Assembly (NCBI GenBank): GCA_948567375.1
Contig: OX419758.1
Coordinates: 35,717,001-35,781,000, forward strand
From: Lunularia cruciata
Lineage: Eukaryota; Streptophyta; Marchantiopsida; Lunulariales; Lunulariaceae
DNA length: 64,000 nucleotides
Reading direction: 5' to 3'
The position numbers and the translations under genes are program-made. Each line of letters opens with the position of its first letter. The first letter of the stretch is position 1. A model generated the notes under the pieces. That model made no database searches. It saw only the letters and a list, made by a program, of their open reading frames with translations, and was not told the origin of the DNA. Shown here piece by piece: positions 46,007 to 57,079 of this stretch.

Positions 46007-46664
46007 TGTGGTACTTTAGAGTCTATGTATGACTTATGTGTGAGTGGTGCTTCTATTGTGTGTGATGTTGATAGCAATGTATGTTGTGTAGTGATGTATA
46101 TACGCATGACAATTGTCACGCCATTTTTAGTTTTGCATCTAGATGCTCGGACATTAGAGTTCTAGTGATAGTAGTTAGAGGTATTTTGGCCATTACTCAT
46201 AGACTACTTTTCGATGGTGAGATTTCAGGTTTAGGGTACTAACTTCATGGTGGGGCCCATTGTCACTTGCACCGTCTGCATTGTCGGATGTGCAGTCAGC
46301 GGGACCGTTGGGAGGAGACCTAGGTCAAAATCAGGGGTATACCTTGGGAGTGCAGCTCCAGAGAGCTCACTTCTCTAATGTTGAGCCTTCGAGTTCATGG
46401 CTAGAGTGGACAAAAAGTTGACGAGCGTCACTTAGAGTCTCTATGCTAGAGTGGGTGTGGCTTGACTGTAATCAGTGCCCTATTGTTGGCAAGTTGTTGA
46501 GGATCAGATCAAGTATTGATCTGAGTTTGATTGATTCAAGTGGTAAACGATCTGATTATTGTGGCACTTTAGAGTCTATGTATGACTTATGTGTGAGTTG
46601 TGCTTCTATTGTGTATGATGTTGATAGCAATGTATGTTGTGTAGCGATGTGTATACGCATGATA
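46007..46664 (+). repeat. 3' LTR region of B2 with duplicated 105-bp ends
   Basis: The 105-bp unit TGTGGTACTTTAG...ACGCATGACA at 46007-46111 recurs at 46560-46664. The 448 bp between them are non-coding. The element ends with the second unit. Confidence 0.85.
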
Positions 46665-46735
46665 GGTCTCCCTACCAAATCCAGATGTCACCACCCTCTC
46701 CTCCACCATGTTGAGCTCAAAACGCTTAGCCAAAC
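46665..46735. other. Unassigned 71 bp between B2 and an A LTR
   Basis: Does not match families A, B or C by eye. It may be a remnant of the pre-insertion sequence. No gene seen. Confidence 0.4.
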
Positions 46736-47868
46736 TATGGTGCCCACACTTTTTTTTTTTCAAAATAGAGAAGAAGAAGTGTATAGAGAAGTCGGATTGC
46801 GCTTGTATGGTAGAAGAAGGCAAAGAAAAGAGTCTTCGGGATGAAACCCAAAGTGAAGTGACTTTGGGGCATAAGGCAAAGTACTCAAAACTGCCCTGTC
46901 AGCATACAACCCAAAGTAAGGAGTCTTTGTATCGAGGAGGAGCTCAACCCGAGGCGAAGTCAGTCTAACAACCTTTCATCGGGGCGAGAAATTCAAGTAG
47001 AGACCGTTCAAAAACTGGCAGCCCATATGCGCAAAGTATGATTGACAGTGACAAGTGCATGCAAGAGGTGTGATTTCTCGGTAGAAACTCAAATTGAAGA
47101 GAGACAAAGAAAGTGCAACTCTATAAAAATTGAGCTCGTGATGAAGCAATGTCGAGCAATTTTCCTTTGCCGTTGAGAAGTCGTCCTGGAGGTGATTGTG
47201 GGAAGGGAAATAGAGTGGAAGATGCGCTAGTGTGTAAGGGAGAAGTTGCAAGAGTGAAACCAAGAGACAATGAGAAAGCAAGAGAGATGGGAAGAGGAAA
47301 GAAGAACTATGAATTTGCAGTGAGGAATCATGCAATTTGGAGGTTGGATGTAATTGCAAGAATCAAAGTCTTGAGCCGACTTTGGATTACATTCTTGGCA
47401 TGGAATTGGAATGTTAGTTTTCTAGGTTTCATGACTGAGATCATCGAGAGCAAGTGTCTCGATGGACCCGAGGAAGAAGGGAAGAGAGGAAATCCGGCTC
47501 ATTGGACAAAGTCGGATTGGAGATTAGTACTTGGGAAGGAACCACGCACAGAGCAGGGTGCCATGTTCTTGGGGAAGGGAGAGATAGCCGAAGAAACCCA
47601 AGAAGTGAGGGATGCATTCTCATCAAAGTAGATGAAGAATGGATACAAAGTAGAGAGCTATAAAGATCCTGTCAAGAGGAGGATTGTGAGTGCTTTGAGA
47701 GCAAGTGTCTCGATGGACCCGAGGAAAAAGGGAAGAGAGGAAATCCGGCTCGTTGGACAGAGTCGGATTGGAGATTAGTACTCAGGAAGGAAGCAAGCAC
47801 GGAGCAGGGTGCCACGTTCTTGGGGAAGGGAGAGATAGCCAAAGAAACCCAAGAAGTGAAGGATGCAT
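46736..47868 (+). repeat. Older family A LTR, left part (subtype b), host of A2
   Basis: Begins TATGGTGCCCACA (terminal TG changed to TA) at 46736 and contains the upstream region, a TATAAAAA near 47122, the ATG at 47149 and the first roughly 160 codons of the LTR frame (open to 47631). A 251-bp tandem duplication (47446-47696, repeated from 47697) affects the frame. It is interrupted at 47868 by A2 and resumes at 60043. Confidence 0.85.
47149..47868 (+). pseudogene. LTR-borne protein gene, N-terminal part (subtype b)
   Basis: ATG at 47149, MSSNFPLPLRSRPGGDCGKG. Conserved pieces: VRNHAIWRLDVIARIKVL, LAWNWNVSFLGFM and WTKSDWRLVLGKE. A TAG at 47629 falls in the KQTKNGYKVE region. The following 251-bp duplication repeats the segment from ESKCLDGPEE onward, and A2 then splits the frame at GATGCAT. 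The continuation (SSKQTKNGYKVE, KPERTTYMMKHQAVFFHKLF) is at 60048-60792. Confidence 0.78.
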
Positions 47869-48254
47869 TGTGGTGCCCACATTTTTTGTTTTTTTCAAAA
47901 TAAAGAAGAAGAAGTGTATAGAGAAGTCAGATTGCGCCTGTATGGCCAAAGAAGGCAAAGAAAAGAGTCTTCGGGATGAAACCCAAAGTAAAGTGACTTT
48001 GGGTCATAAGGCAAAGTACTCGAAAATGCCCTGTCAATATACAACCCAAAGTAAATTGTCTTTGTATCGGAGGGAGCTCAACCCAAGGTGGAGACAGTCT
48101 AACAACCTTTTGTCAGAGCGAGAAATTCAAGAAGGGACCGTTCAAAAACCGGCGGCCTATACACGCAAAGGTTGATTGACAGTGACAGGTGCATGTAGGA
48201 GGTGTGATTTCTTGGTAGAAACTCAAAGTGAAGAAAGACAAAGACGTGCAACTC

Positions 48255-48260
48255 TATAAA
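48255..48260 (+). promoter_or_regulatory. Probable TATA box of A2 5' LTR
   Basis: TATAAA in the context CTCTATAAAAATC, 27 bp before the ATG of the LTR frame at 48282. Conserved at 13899-13906 and about 47122. Confidence 0.55.
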
Positions 48261-48281
48261 AATCAAATTGGCAACAATGAA

Positions 48282-50849
48282 ATGTCAAGCAATTTTCCTT
48301 TGCCGTTGAGAAGTCGTCTTGCAGGTGATCATGGGAAGGGAAATAGAGTTGGAATCGTGTAAGTGCGTAAAGGAGAAGTTGCGAGAGTGAAATCAAGAGA
48401 TAGTGAGAATGCAGAAGAGATCAGAGGAGGAAAGAAGAACTTTGAATTTGCAGTGAGAAATCATGCGATTTGGAGGTTAGATGTGATCGCTAGGATCAAA
48501 GTCTTGAGCCGACTTTGGATCACTTTCTTGGCATGGAACAAGAATGTGAGCTTTCCAGGTTTCATGATAGAAATCATCGAGAGCAAGTGTCTCGATGGAC
48601 CCAAGGAAGAAGGGAAGAGAGGAAATCTGGCTTGCTGGACAGAGTCGGATTGGAGACTCGTACTCGGGAAGGAAGCAAGCTCGGAGCAGGGGGCCACGTT
48701 CTTGGAGAAAGGAGAGATAGCTCAAGAAACCCAAGAAGTGAGAGATGCATTCTCGTCAAAGCAGACAAGAATGGGTACAAAGTTGAGAGCTACAAAGACC
48801 CTGTGAAGAAAGGAATTGTGAGTGCACTTATGGCCATCTTGAAGCCGGAGAGAACTACTTATGTGATGAAACACCAAGCGGTGTTCTTTCACAAGTTATT
48901 TGCAGGACAACCGATCAATTGGGCAAGGTGTTTCCACGGGAGAACAAGGCAAATGGTGTGGAATTTGCGGGATAAATTGCCTCCACACTACATCGTGCCG
49001 TTTGCAGCGCATTTCTACCTTGGGCTAAATTTGCTGAACTTGGCAGAGTGAACTTGGATGGTGTCGCACTTCCATCTTGATTTGCGAAAGGAGGTCGATG
49101 TCGAGGAGCCGCAATATATCTTGCAAATCAGGAGCACCGACGACTACTACACAAAGACAAGGAAGAACGTGGAGGTCGCAGTAAGTACCCCAACTACAAA
49201 GAAGAGAAGTCGGCAAGGCAAAGCCAAAGACATGAAGAAACCTCAGAAGACACGGAGAGGTAACCCGAGGCGAGGTATGGTGGTGATCGAGTCAGAGGAT
49301 GAAGACTCGGAAGGTGATGCCGAGCTTAAGACTGAAGACTTGGAACACGAGGAGGAGCCTGAGCTAATGCTGCAAAGTGGAGATACAAGTAGCGATAGCA
49401 TTGAAGGAGGAGAAATGACATCAGCACCGGCGGCTGCAGAAGAAGAATACAAAGAAGAAGAAGTGCAAGCATAAATTGAAGCCAAAGACAATACACAGTT
49501 GGAAGACAAAGTAACTGTGCCCGAAGAGAAGAAGATCACCGTACAGAGAGGACTTTGCTCAAGACAAAAGGCAAAGTTTGAAGCGGGTCCAAGTACGGTG
49601 AAGGAAGAAGCACCGGAAAGCTCGAGAAGTAAGGCATCTATTCCGATACGACGATTGCAGCAAAGAAGACGAGTATTGGAAGAAGAAGAGGTAAAGAAGG
49701 AGGTCACTCCGCAGGTTGAAGTAGTTGCTAGTGATGGAGTGGAGTACCTGCAAGAAGTGGTGTGTCCTTTGTTAGTAAAGCTAGAGTACAGAAAGAAGGA
49801 GATGCAGTCGACTTGTCCAAAGGTGAAGACTGTGTTGTAGGTATTAGCAAGGCTGGAAGAAGAAAACTTGGAGTTGAAGAAGAGTCTAATCAAGGTGAGG
49901 AGGAAAGAGAAGTACTACAAGCGGAGGCAGTAGTGAGAACTCAAGTAATTGAAGATCTGAAGAGAGAAGTAAATTATTGAGAGGATCTTGTGAAGAAGAG
50001 TGACATAGCAAGGGAGAGACAAGAAGCTGAGTATGAGATCTTGAAGCAGCAGTTTGCTGATTCAAGAGTAGAGGTAATCCATGCTATGGCGAGAGTAGTT
50101 GCAAAGGATCAAGAGCTTGATAGGGTGATAGAGAGTGTCAAGGAGAAGAAGCAACTCTGGCAATGAGAGTTGGCGGCACGATATAGAGAAGAAGACAAAT
50201 TACAAGAGTTACTTTGTACTCAGGAGGAGATAGTTGTCCAGAAGGAGAAGGAGAAGGAGTCGGTGAAAGCCGAGTTCAAGGCGGAGTTGGCGATGTACCA
50301 AGAGGATTGGCTTGCAGATCGGGAAGGTGAGAGAAAGATGAGATTGGAGCCATTGAAGGAGATTGTCCTCAGAATGAATGCAATGTTAAGTACAGAGGCC
50401 AGTATTCGGATTGAAGATACGAGGCTGCACGAGTTGAAGTTGTTGGTGCAGGAGACGAGGCAAAGGCAAGCAAAGGATATAGATATGAATGCCTTGTTAA
50501 TTAGTCTCAGAACTCGTGTAGACAGAAAGATTTTAGAGGTAGAGGATAACATTTCAATTAGATTAGACTTAGGGAAAATAGAGATAGAAAAGCTTTGGAA
50601 AGATGTTAGAGCAAAACCCAAAGTAGATAACATAGGAGTGCAAATGTGTTTGGAGTTACCATTGGAGACATTAGAGAAGAGTTAGATAGATTACCCACTG
50701 GTGCAATTTCAGATCAGGAAAGAGAATTGTTGGATCTGGTGGAAGAAGTAGAAGATATGAAACCCGAGGAAAGAGCAGTAGGAAGTAAATTTACTTCGGG
50801 TTCAGGTTTGAAAGTTGAGGACGAAGTAGACATCAGATTGGATTTGTAA
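48282..50849 (+). pseudogene. LTR-borne coiled-coil protein gene in A2 5' LTR (subtype b)
   Basis: The most complete subtype b copy, about 855 codons from MSSNFPLPLRSRL (ATG 48282) to the stop at 50849. Frame changes near 48340, 48760, 49850 and 50690 and a few stops break it. Order: basic N-terminus; LAWNKNVSFPGFM; WTESDWRLVLGKEAS; KHQAVFFHKLFAGQPINWA; RTRQMVWNLRDKLPPHYIV; acidic linker (SEDEDSEGDAELKTEDLE); coiled coil (about 49850-50560) with QELLCTQEEIVVQKEKEKES; LHELKLLVQETRQRQAKDID; terminal DEVDIRLDL. The LHELKLLVQET.KR motif is shared by all subtypes and is the best conserved part of the coiled-coil half. Confidence 0.75.
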
Positions 50850-51263
50850 CAGATTTGAGATTTGAAGAGGCAGATATGAAGAGGTGCATTCTTATTTTGG
50901 ATTTGCAAGTTAGAAGAGTTGTTGTAGAACGGTATAGTTGTTAGAACTGTCAATTTGTTCACTACTTAAGAGTGGCATTCGTAGTATCATATTGTTTAGT
51001 GCTCATAATTTCTGAGAATAGATAAAGTGAAGTGCTATGAAGCAGTGCTCATCGCTTGAGCTTGATTCCGAGTATCAACTTTGCAATTGTGTTTGTGATT
51101 GTTTGGAGAAATTTGAAGTGCAAGTCAGTGTGCTTGTTGGATGTTGGATTCCGCAGCCTTGATCTTCATTCTGTGTGTTTGATCCTGAGTGAAGTGCAAT
51201 TGAAGCACTGCCTTGACAGATCTGAGAGGCATTGTAGTGTTGGTAGTATTTTGCATTTGTTGA

Positions 51264-53240
51264 AGTCGACAGCCTCATAGCAGAAATTGTCAAAGACGAT
51301 CCCTCCTTGAATGTGACAAATTGGAACCCTTGGGCTGACAACACAGCGTCAATACCAGCCAATCCTTCAGTTCCGTCAAGTTCAGCACTACCTCAGCCGG
51401 TCCCAGTGCATCAAACGATGACTTTGTTGCATGTTACCCGACACACCTATTAGAAGTACAAGGGGACAGAACAAGACAAAGACCCTGATGAATTCATCAA
51501 AGAATTCAAAGTGATCTCTTTTGCTAACAAGGAGCATGACTCGGCAGATAGACTGAGAATTTTCCCAAGTTTGCTCCAAAAGAAAGCTCGGAGCTGGTAC
51601 ACCCATGTGACCCAAAAGGGGTTCGTACCAGCAAATTGGGCAGACTTGAGAAACAACTTCCTGGAACGATTCCGGGAGATTGATTACAACACGAGTGTCT
51701 TCACGGCGCTCAACAATTTAGACCAAGGCAAGAAGGAGAAGTTGAGAGACTACTCTGAGCGGTTCATGGCCCTATTGAACCAAGTTCCCAAGCAATCGGG
51801 GGTGGTGGGTTTCTCCGATGCCCAAGCCATTACCTGGTTCCTTGGAGGACTTTCACCAGAGATACAAATCTTTGCAAGGGAGAGGAACGTAACTTCCCTT
51901 GACAAAGTACTCAAACATGTCACTCATTACAAGGCAGCCCACTCTCACTTTGCCGCTAACTGGAGAAATTGGGAGAAGAAAGGCAAGAAGCCTAGACGGA
52001 GAGCTTCGTGCAACACATCCCCTTCTTCGGACAAATCCTCCACGTCTTCGAGCTCTTCTTTGGGATCCAAAGAAGAATCAAAGCCAAGATGAGTCAGAAG
52101 ACGTGGAGGCAAGAAACCAGTGAGTCCTCCAGCAAAGAGCGTAAATAAGGCGGATACCAAGCTGGATGCTCTCATCAAGGAGTTTTCAGATTTCAAGATC
52201 TAGATGATTGGGGCCAAAGACAGAAGGAAGGCCCCAGCATTTGGGAGATCGAATGTATGGTGCACCGCATGTGGCAAATCAAGCCACGCAAACATAGAAT
52301 GCAATACTCGTAATGCATTCATGGTGCAGCAAATTGATTGGGTTCCGGGATAGAACCAAGACAAGGACAAAGAGGTTGTGTACCAAACGCAAGAAGTGCA
52401 ACCTCAAGCAAGCACATTGTACCAAGGTCCGAGGTTTGGACCAAGGAAGTATAACCCCAATGCTCCTCCATGAAGACCACAGATGAGCAACCAGAATTGC
52501 CCTCAAAATGTTGCACCCAGATCCTGTTATAATTGTGGCTTGATGGGACATTGGTCTCCAAATTGTCTCGAGCCAAGAAGGCAAATTGGGTACATTCTCC
52601 GGTGCGGAAATTGTAAAGGATCGGGGCATACGAGCAACCAATGTCCTCACCGACAGAACCTGAAGCCGCTTGTAAAGTATGTACAAACCCCCGTTGAGCG
52701 TGCAACACTTCAGCCAAAGGGGGATACTAATGTAAATTGTATCACTCTTGAGGAAGAAAGACCTCAAGAAGGGAGTCCGGCCTTGGAAGGAGAATGGCCG
52801 GACCTTGAAATTTTGAAAGTTGAGACACGCTCTAGCAAGAAGAAGCCTGATCTCAAAGAACTGAGTACGACCGTGTCGGCTTCTAGAAAGGCAAAGAGAC
52901 TGCGCCCAAAGGCAATTCTTTCTGCCAAGGAGGAAAAGATCCTCACAAAAGCCAAAGCTAAAGCCTTGCAGAAAGAACTAAAGGAGGCACTACTCAGGAC
53001 TTGGGAACTGAGTTTGGAAGAGGAGACAAAGACAAAGTCTCCAATTTTTCCGGCGGACATCCGATCCAAAGTAAAGGGTCTGATCCAAGCCGAGGTGGGC
53101 CAACTCGAGGAACCTTGGATTAAGGTCATTAGCAAGCCCGTCACCATTTTGAAGCGTCCCAAAGTCAAGAGGGAACATGGAGAAACTTCGGAACCAAAGC
53201 CGAAGGCAAAGATGGTCAAATTGGGAGGAGTTCCCTAATA
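51264..53240 (+). pseudogene. A2 gag with three zinc knuckles
   Basis: Gag-type core in the open stretch 51511-52092 (LLQKKARSWYTHVTQKGF, LRNNFLERFREIDY, LRDYSERFMALLNQVPK, ITWFLGGLSPEIQIFA), then a basic Ser-rich region. Three CCHC knuckles follow: CTACGKSSHANIEC near 52263, CYNCGLMGHWSPNC near 52522 and CGNCKGSGHTSNQC near 52603. A Lys/Glu-rich linker follows to 53238. Frame is shared with pol (a single gag-pol frame broken by stops), so expression as one polyprotein is likely. Gag packages the RNA, and the three knuckles would bind it. Confidence 0.88.
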
Positions 53241-53292
53241 CAATATTGTAGCAGATCTAGCAGCCACAAATGCCAACATTACATTCAAGCAA

Positions 53293-55728
53293 TTGTGGGA
53301 AGATAACAAGTTGTACAAGAGGCAGCTAAATTCAGCACTCAAGAAGGTGAGGTCAATGTCAAAGAAGGACCTGCTTGCTATCTATCGTATTGAGCAAGAA
53401 GATTTTGGATCTCCCGAGGTAGACACAAAGATTGCAGGGTGCATGATCACATCGATACCCATTGACTCTGGGTCCGGTGTGAACGTCATGACCGAAGATA
53501 CTGCAAATCGACTCAGGTATCACACGTTTGAACCAACACCCCGAGTGTTGAAGTTTGCAGACCAAACCAAGAGACGGCCTTTGGGCATGCTGTCAAACAT
53601 CACTACGATCATTGGAGGGGTACCCTTCAAGTTGAACTACATCGTGTTGTGACCAGTGACAAAGACTGGTTACCCTCTGTTGATCGGAAGACCTTGGTTG
53701 TATAGCGTTCAAGTTGTGGTGGATTGGCATCAGCAGAAATTAAGATTCAAGGACATCTCGTCCAAAAATCAGAAGTTGGTGACTGTGAGTTGGACAAAAG
53801 TTCCCCATCTTGGGGAAACAAGTTCGTTGGAAGAGGAGGACAAATCCAAAGACTCATCGTCTTCGTCCTCAGACGAATCCAAAGACGAAGTCCAAGTTAA
53901 TTACTTGGAATGCTACGAGGTGGATGTCGAAGACAAAGACCCATATGACCTTGCCTCGGGTGAACCTGACTTGGAGGAAGGGAGTTTTATGGCAGCTCGC
54001 CTTGGGTTAAGCCGAGTAAGCCACGTTGAAGGTATCATCAACCCCGATGACTGTCAAGATGTTTTATTAACTAAAGGAAAAATTTTGAAAATCTCAAAGA
54101 TAGTCACTTTGGAGGAGTTGGCAAAATACATTGCCCTGTTTATAGAAATCCAAGATGTATTTGCCTGGTCTATTGATCAAATGCCGGGTATTCCACAAGA
54201 ATTTGGAGAACACCGGATTGATCTGGTTGAAGGTGCAGTTCCGGTTTGGCAGCGGCAATACCGCCTGAACCCGAAGTACTTGCTGTTGGTGAAAGATGAA
54301 ATCGATAAGTACTTAGGGGCCAGAATCATCTTCCCTGTCTTAAGCATCAAATGGATTTCCCCCATTGTCATTGTCCTGAAGAAGAAAACAGGGAAGATCT
54401 GAGTGTGCCAAGACTTCCGGAAGTTGAACGCAATCACAAGGAAAGATCATCATCCCTTGCCTTTTATCAATACAATTTTAGATTAGGTAGCTAGGCATCC
54501 TTGTTATAGGTTTCTCGATGGATTTTCATGGTACAATCAAGTATCCATTTGAGAAGAGGACAAGGATAAAACTACATTCACAACCAATTGGGGCACTTTT
54601 GCTTACAATCAAATGCCCTTTGGGTTGTGTAATCCTCTCGCTACTTTCCAGCGGATGATGAATTCAATCTTCAAAGATTTCCTGCGCAAATTTGTGGAAG
54701 TTTTCATTGATGACTTTTGTGTGTTTGGGCAAAGAGATGTACATTTAGATTACCTTCGCCAAACTTTTGAAAGGTGTCGTTTTGCTGGCTTGTTATTACA
54801 CCCGGAGAAATGCTTCTTCGCAATGAAGGAGGGAATTCTTCTAGGGCATCGGGTGTCAAGACAAGGTATTGAAGTCGATGTTGAGAAGGTCAAGATAATT
54901 GCAGCTTTGGAATCCCCAAAGAACATCCGGGAGCTGAGAGCCTTCTTAGGACATGTCAGATATTACAAACTCTTTGTGTCAAACTATGCAGTGCTTGCTG
55001 CACCACTTACAAAGCTTCTGAAGAAATCAGAAGCCTATCTATGGGAAGCAAATCAAGAAGAAGCTTTCCAGGTGTTGAAGAAGAAGCTGGTTGAAGCACT
55101 AGTTATGAGGGCCCCAAATTGGGATGTCCTTTTTCATGTATATGTGGACACTTTGTCCATGGCCATCGGAGTTGTCTTAAGTCAGAAGGACAAAAAGAAG
55201 AAGGACTACCCGGTGTATTATGCCAGCCAACAACTTTCAGTTTCTAAAAAGAACTATTCGACGACTGAAAGAGAAGCACTTGGAATGGTGTATGCCTGCA
55301 AGAAATTTCACCATTATCTGTTGGGGTACGAGTTTGTCTTCTATGTTGACCATTACGCACTGCAACATTTGGTCAAGAGGGCAGATTTATCCGGGCAAAT
55401 TGCAAGAGGGATCTTGTTGTTACAAGAATTCACGTATATTGTACAAGTAAGGAAGGGAGCTTCGCATTCGAATGCGGACTTCTTGTCTAGGTTAGAAACT
55501 CAAGACCAGGAGTGGGAAATTGACGATTGGTTCCCTTACAAAGAGTTGTATCACTTATCAGCAATGCGAAGTACAAGGTATGCAGCTGAAGATCATTATC
55601 TGCATACTCTCCATTGTCCTGAGGGGATGGACCCGGAACAACATGCAGTCTTTCTCAGGAAAATGGAGCAGCACCAGCTCAAACACAACATTTTATTAAA
55701 GATGGGCGAAGACGTAGTACTTCGGTGA
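53293..55728 (+). pseudogene. A2 pol: protease, reverse transcriptase, RNase H
   Basis: Same frame as gag. Protease: SIPIDSGSGVNVMTED, catalytic Asp codon at 53464. An acidic linker (SSSSSDESKDEVQ) follows, then RT (54200-55010) with LVKDEIDKYLGARII, a TGA at 54400-54402, further stops near 54480-54550, MPFGLCNPLATFQRMM and an intact VFIDDF at about 54700-54717. RNase H has HVYVDTLSMAIG, STTEREALGMVYAC and YVDHYALQHLV, followed by NADFLSRLE, and the frame closes at 55728. RT/RNase H is typical of plant gypsy elements without chromodomain. Confidence 0.9.
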
Positions 55729-55731
55729 TGC

Positions 55732-56787
55732 TTGGAGTCATACAAAGTAGGAGGAGTGATTGAATCTTTACACTCCGAAGCATCGGGAGGACACTATGCT
55801 CTGAAGAATACTATAAAGAAAATTCTTTTGGCAGGGTATTGGTGGCCTACAATGTACAAAGACATGCATGCTCATATCCGAAGCTATGATGCTTGTCAGA
55901 GAACAGGGAAGCCGACGGCTACTTCTCAATGGCCTTTGAGACCAATTTTGCCTTTGGCCCCATTTGAGAAATGGGGGATTGATTTTGTGGGTCCCTTTCA
56001 ACCAGTGACCCGAGTCACAAGAAAGTGATACATTTTGGTTTGCACTGACTATGCTACCAAGATGGTCGAAGCTGAAGCAACTTGCAAAGATGATGCTGAA
56101 ACTGTGGCGGAATTCTTCTTTCAAAACATCATCTCTCGATATGGGTGTCCTTTGGAATCGGTCAGTGACCGAGGAACACATTTTTTTGAACTCTATAATG
56201 GAGGCATTAACCAAGTACTTTCAGATTAAACATCGGAAGATACCTCCTTATAACCCAAAAGCAAATGGCTTAACAGAAAAAGCAAATGGGTTACTTTGCA
56301 AAATTTTGAATAAGATGACTGTCTATTATGCCTATGACTGGGATACAAAATTACCAGCCGCGTTGTGGGTATATCAAACGGCAGAAAAGATTACAACCAA
56401 ACAAACTCCATACTTCTTGACATATGGCTTGGATCCCATATTGCTAGTTGAATTTGAAGTGCCGACATATCGGGTTCTTTGCAAAGAACGAATGTCGGAA
56501 GAGGAAAGTTAGGATCTTCGGATTCATCAACTGATGTGGTTAGAAGAGAAAAGAGACAATGCAATGCAAACCACAAAAGAATTACAAGCACAGAGGAAGT
56601 CAGGCATGATAAGAGAATCAAGCCTGTAGCTGTACATGAAGGGGATTTGGTTTTGTTATATGACAATCGCCGAATATTTTTTCCAGGCAAGTTGCATTTG
56701 AGATGGATGGGTCCCTATCGAGTTTTGCATCTTTACGAAAATGGGTCCATGCAGCTTGTAGACTTGGAAGGTAATCCTTTTGAGTAA
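55732..56787 (+). pseudogene. A2 integrase
   Basis: Zinc region HYALKN...YDACQRTGK (first Cys of the CxxC pair changed to Tyr: SYDAC), then KWGIDFVGP, a TGA at 56026, DYATKMVEAEA, SDRGTHFFEL with a frameshift near 56190, GLTEKANG with the core Glu, and a C-terminal part with VHEGDLVLLYDNRRIFF and GPYRVLHLYENGS. It ends before the polypurine tract. There is no chromodomain. Confidence 0.87.
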
Positions 56788-56874
56788 ACGGGTGGAGAGT
56801 TCGGAGATATTGGACCATAGACTCGGAAGTTTCTAAGACACCCAAGGTCTATGTTTGCTGGGACGCTCACATTT

Positions 56875-56885
56875 GAGGGAGGGGG
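56875..56885 (+). other. Polypurine tract of A2
   Basis: GAGGGAGGGGG, two bases before the 3' LTR at 56888. Confidence 0.92.
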
Positions 56886-57079
56886 TATGTGGTGCCCACA
56901 TTTTTTGTTTTTTTCAAAATAAAGAAAAAGAAGTGTATATAGAAGTCGGATTGTGCCTGTTTGGCCGAAGAAGGCAAAGAAAAGAGTCTTTGGGATGAAA
57001 CCCAAAGTAAAGTAACTTCGGGTCATAAGGTAAAGTTCTTGGAAATGCCTTCTTAGCATACAACCCAAAGTAAATTTAA

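Larger units (their letters stand above)
40067..46664 (+). mobile_element. B2: family B Ty3/gypsy element with C5 DNA methyltransferase and PHD finger
   Basis: Plus-strand element, 5' truncated at the junction with B1. Order: gag tail, protease, C5-cytosine methyltransferase, RT, RNase H, integrase, PHD finger, polypurine tract, 3' LTR region. Gag tail to the start of RT share one reading frame, broken by stops, so they formed one polyprotein. Many stops sit at TAG or TGA, consistent with C-to-T decay. No matching target duplication is visible, because the 5' end is lost. Confidence 0.9.
47869..51263 (+). repeat. 5' LTR of A2, 3395 bp, missing its last part
   Basis: TGTGGTGCCCACA start. It matches the 3' LTR over its length but stops at about 51263 (after TTGCATTTGT), roughly 390 bp before the expected LTR end. 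It joins the gag region directly, so the primer-binding site is lost. Non-coding: 47869-48281 and 50850-51263. Confidence 0.88.

Noticed and set aside
46007-46664. A TRIM-like miniature element (105-bp repeats around 450 bp)
   Set aside because: No polypurine tract before the second unit and no primer site after the first. All three copies have it as the 3' end of a family B element.
37477-46664. A single large inverted-repeat DNA transposon spanning B1 and B2
   Set aside because: The inner parts are different regions of one retrotransposon, the outer repeats are LTRs next to polypurine tracts, and the flanking bases do not match.
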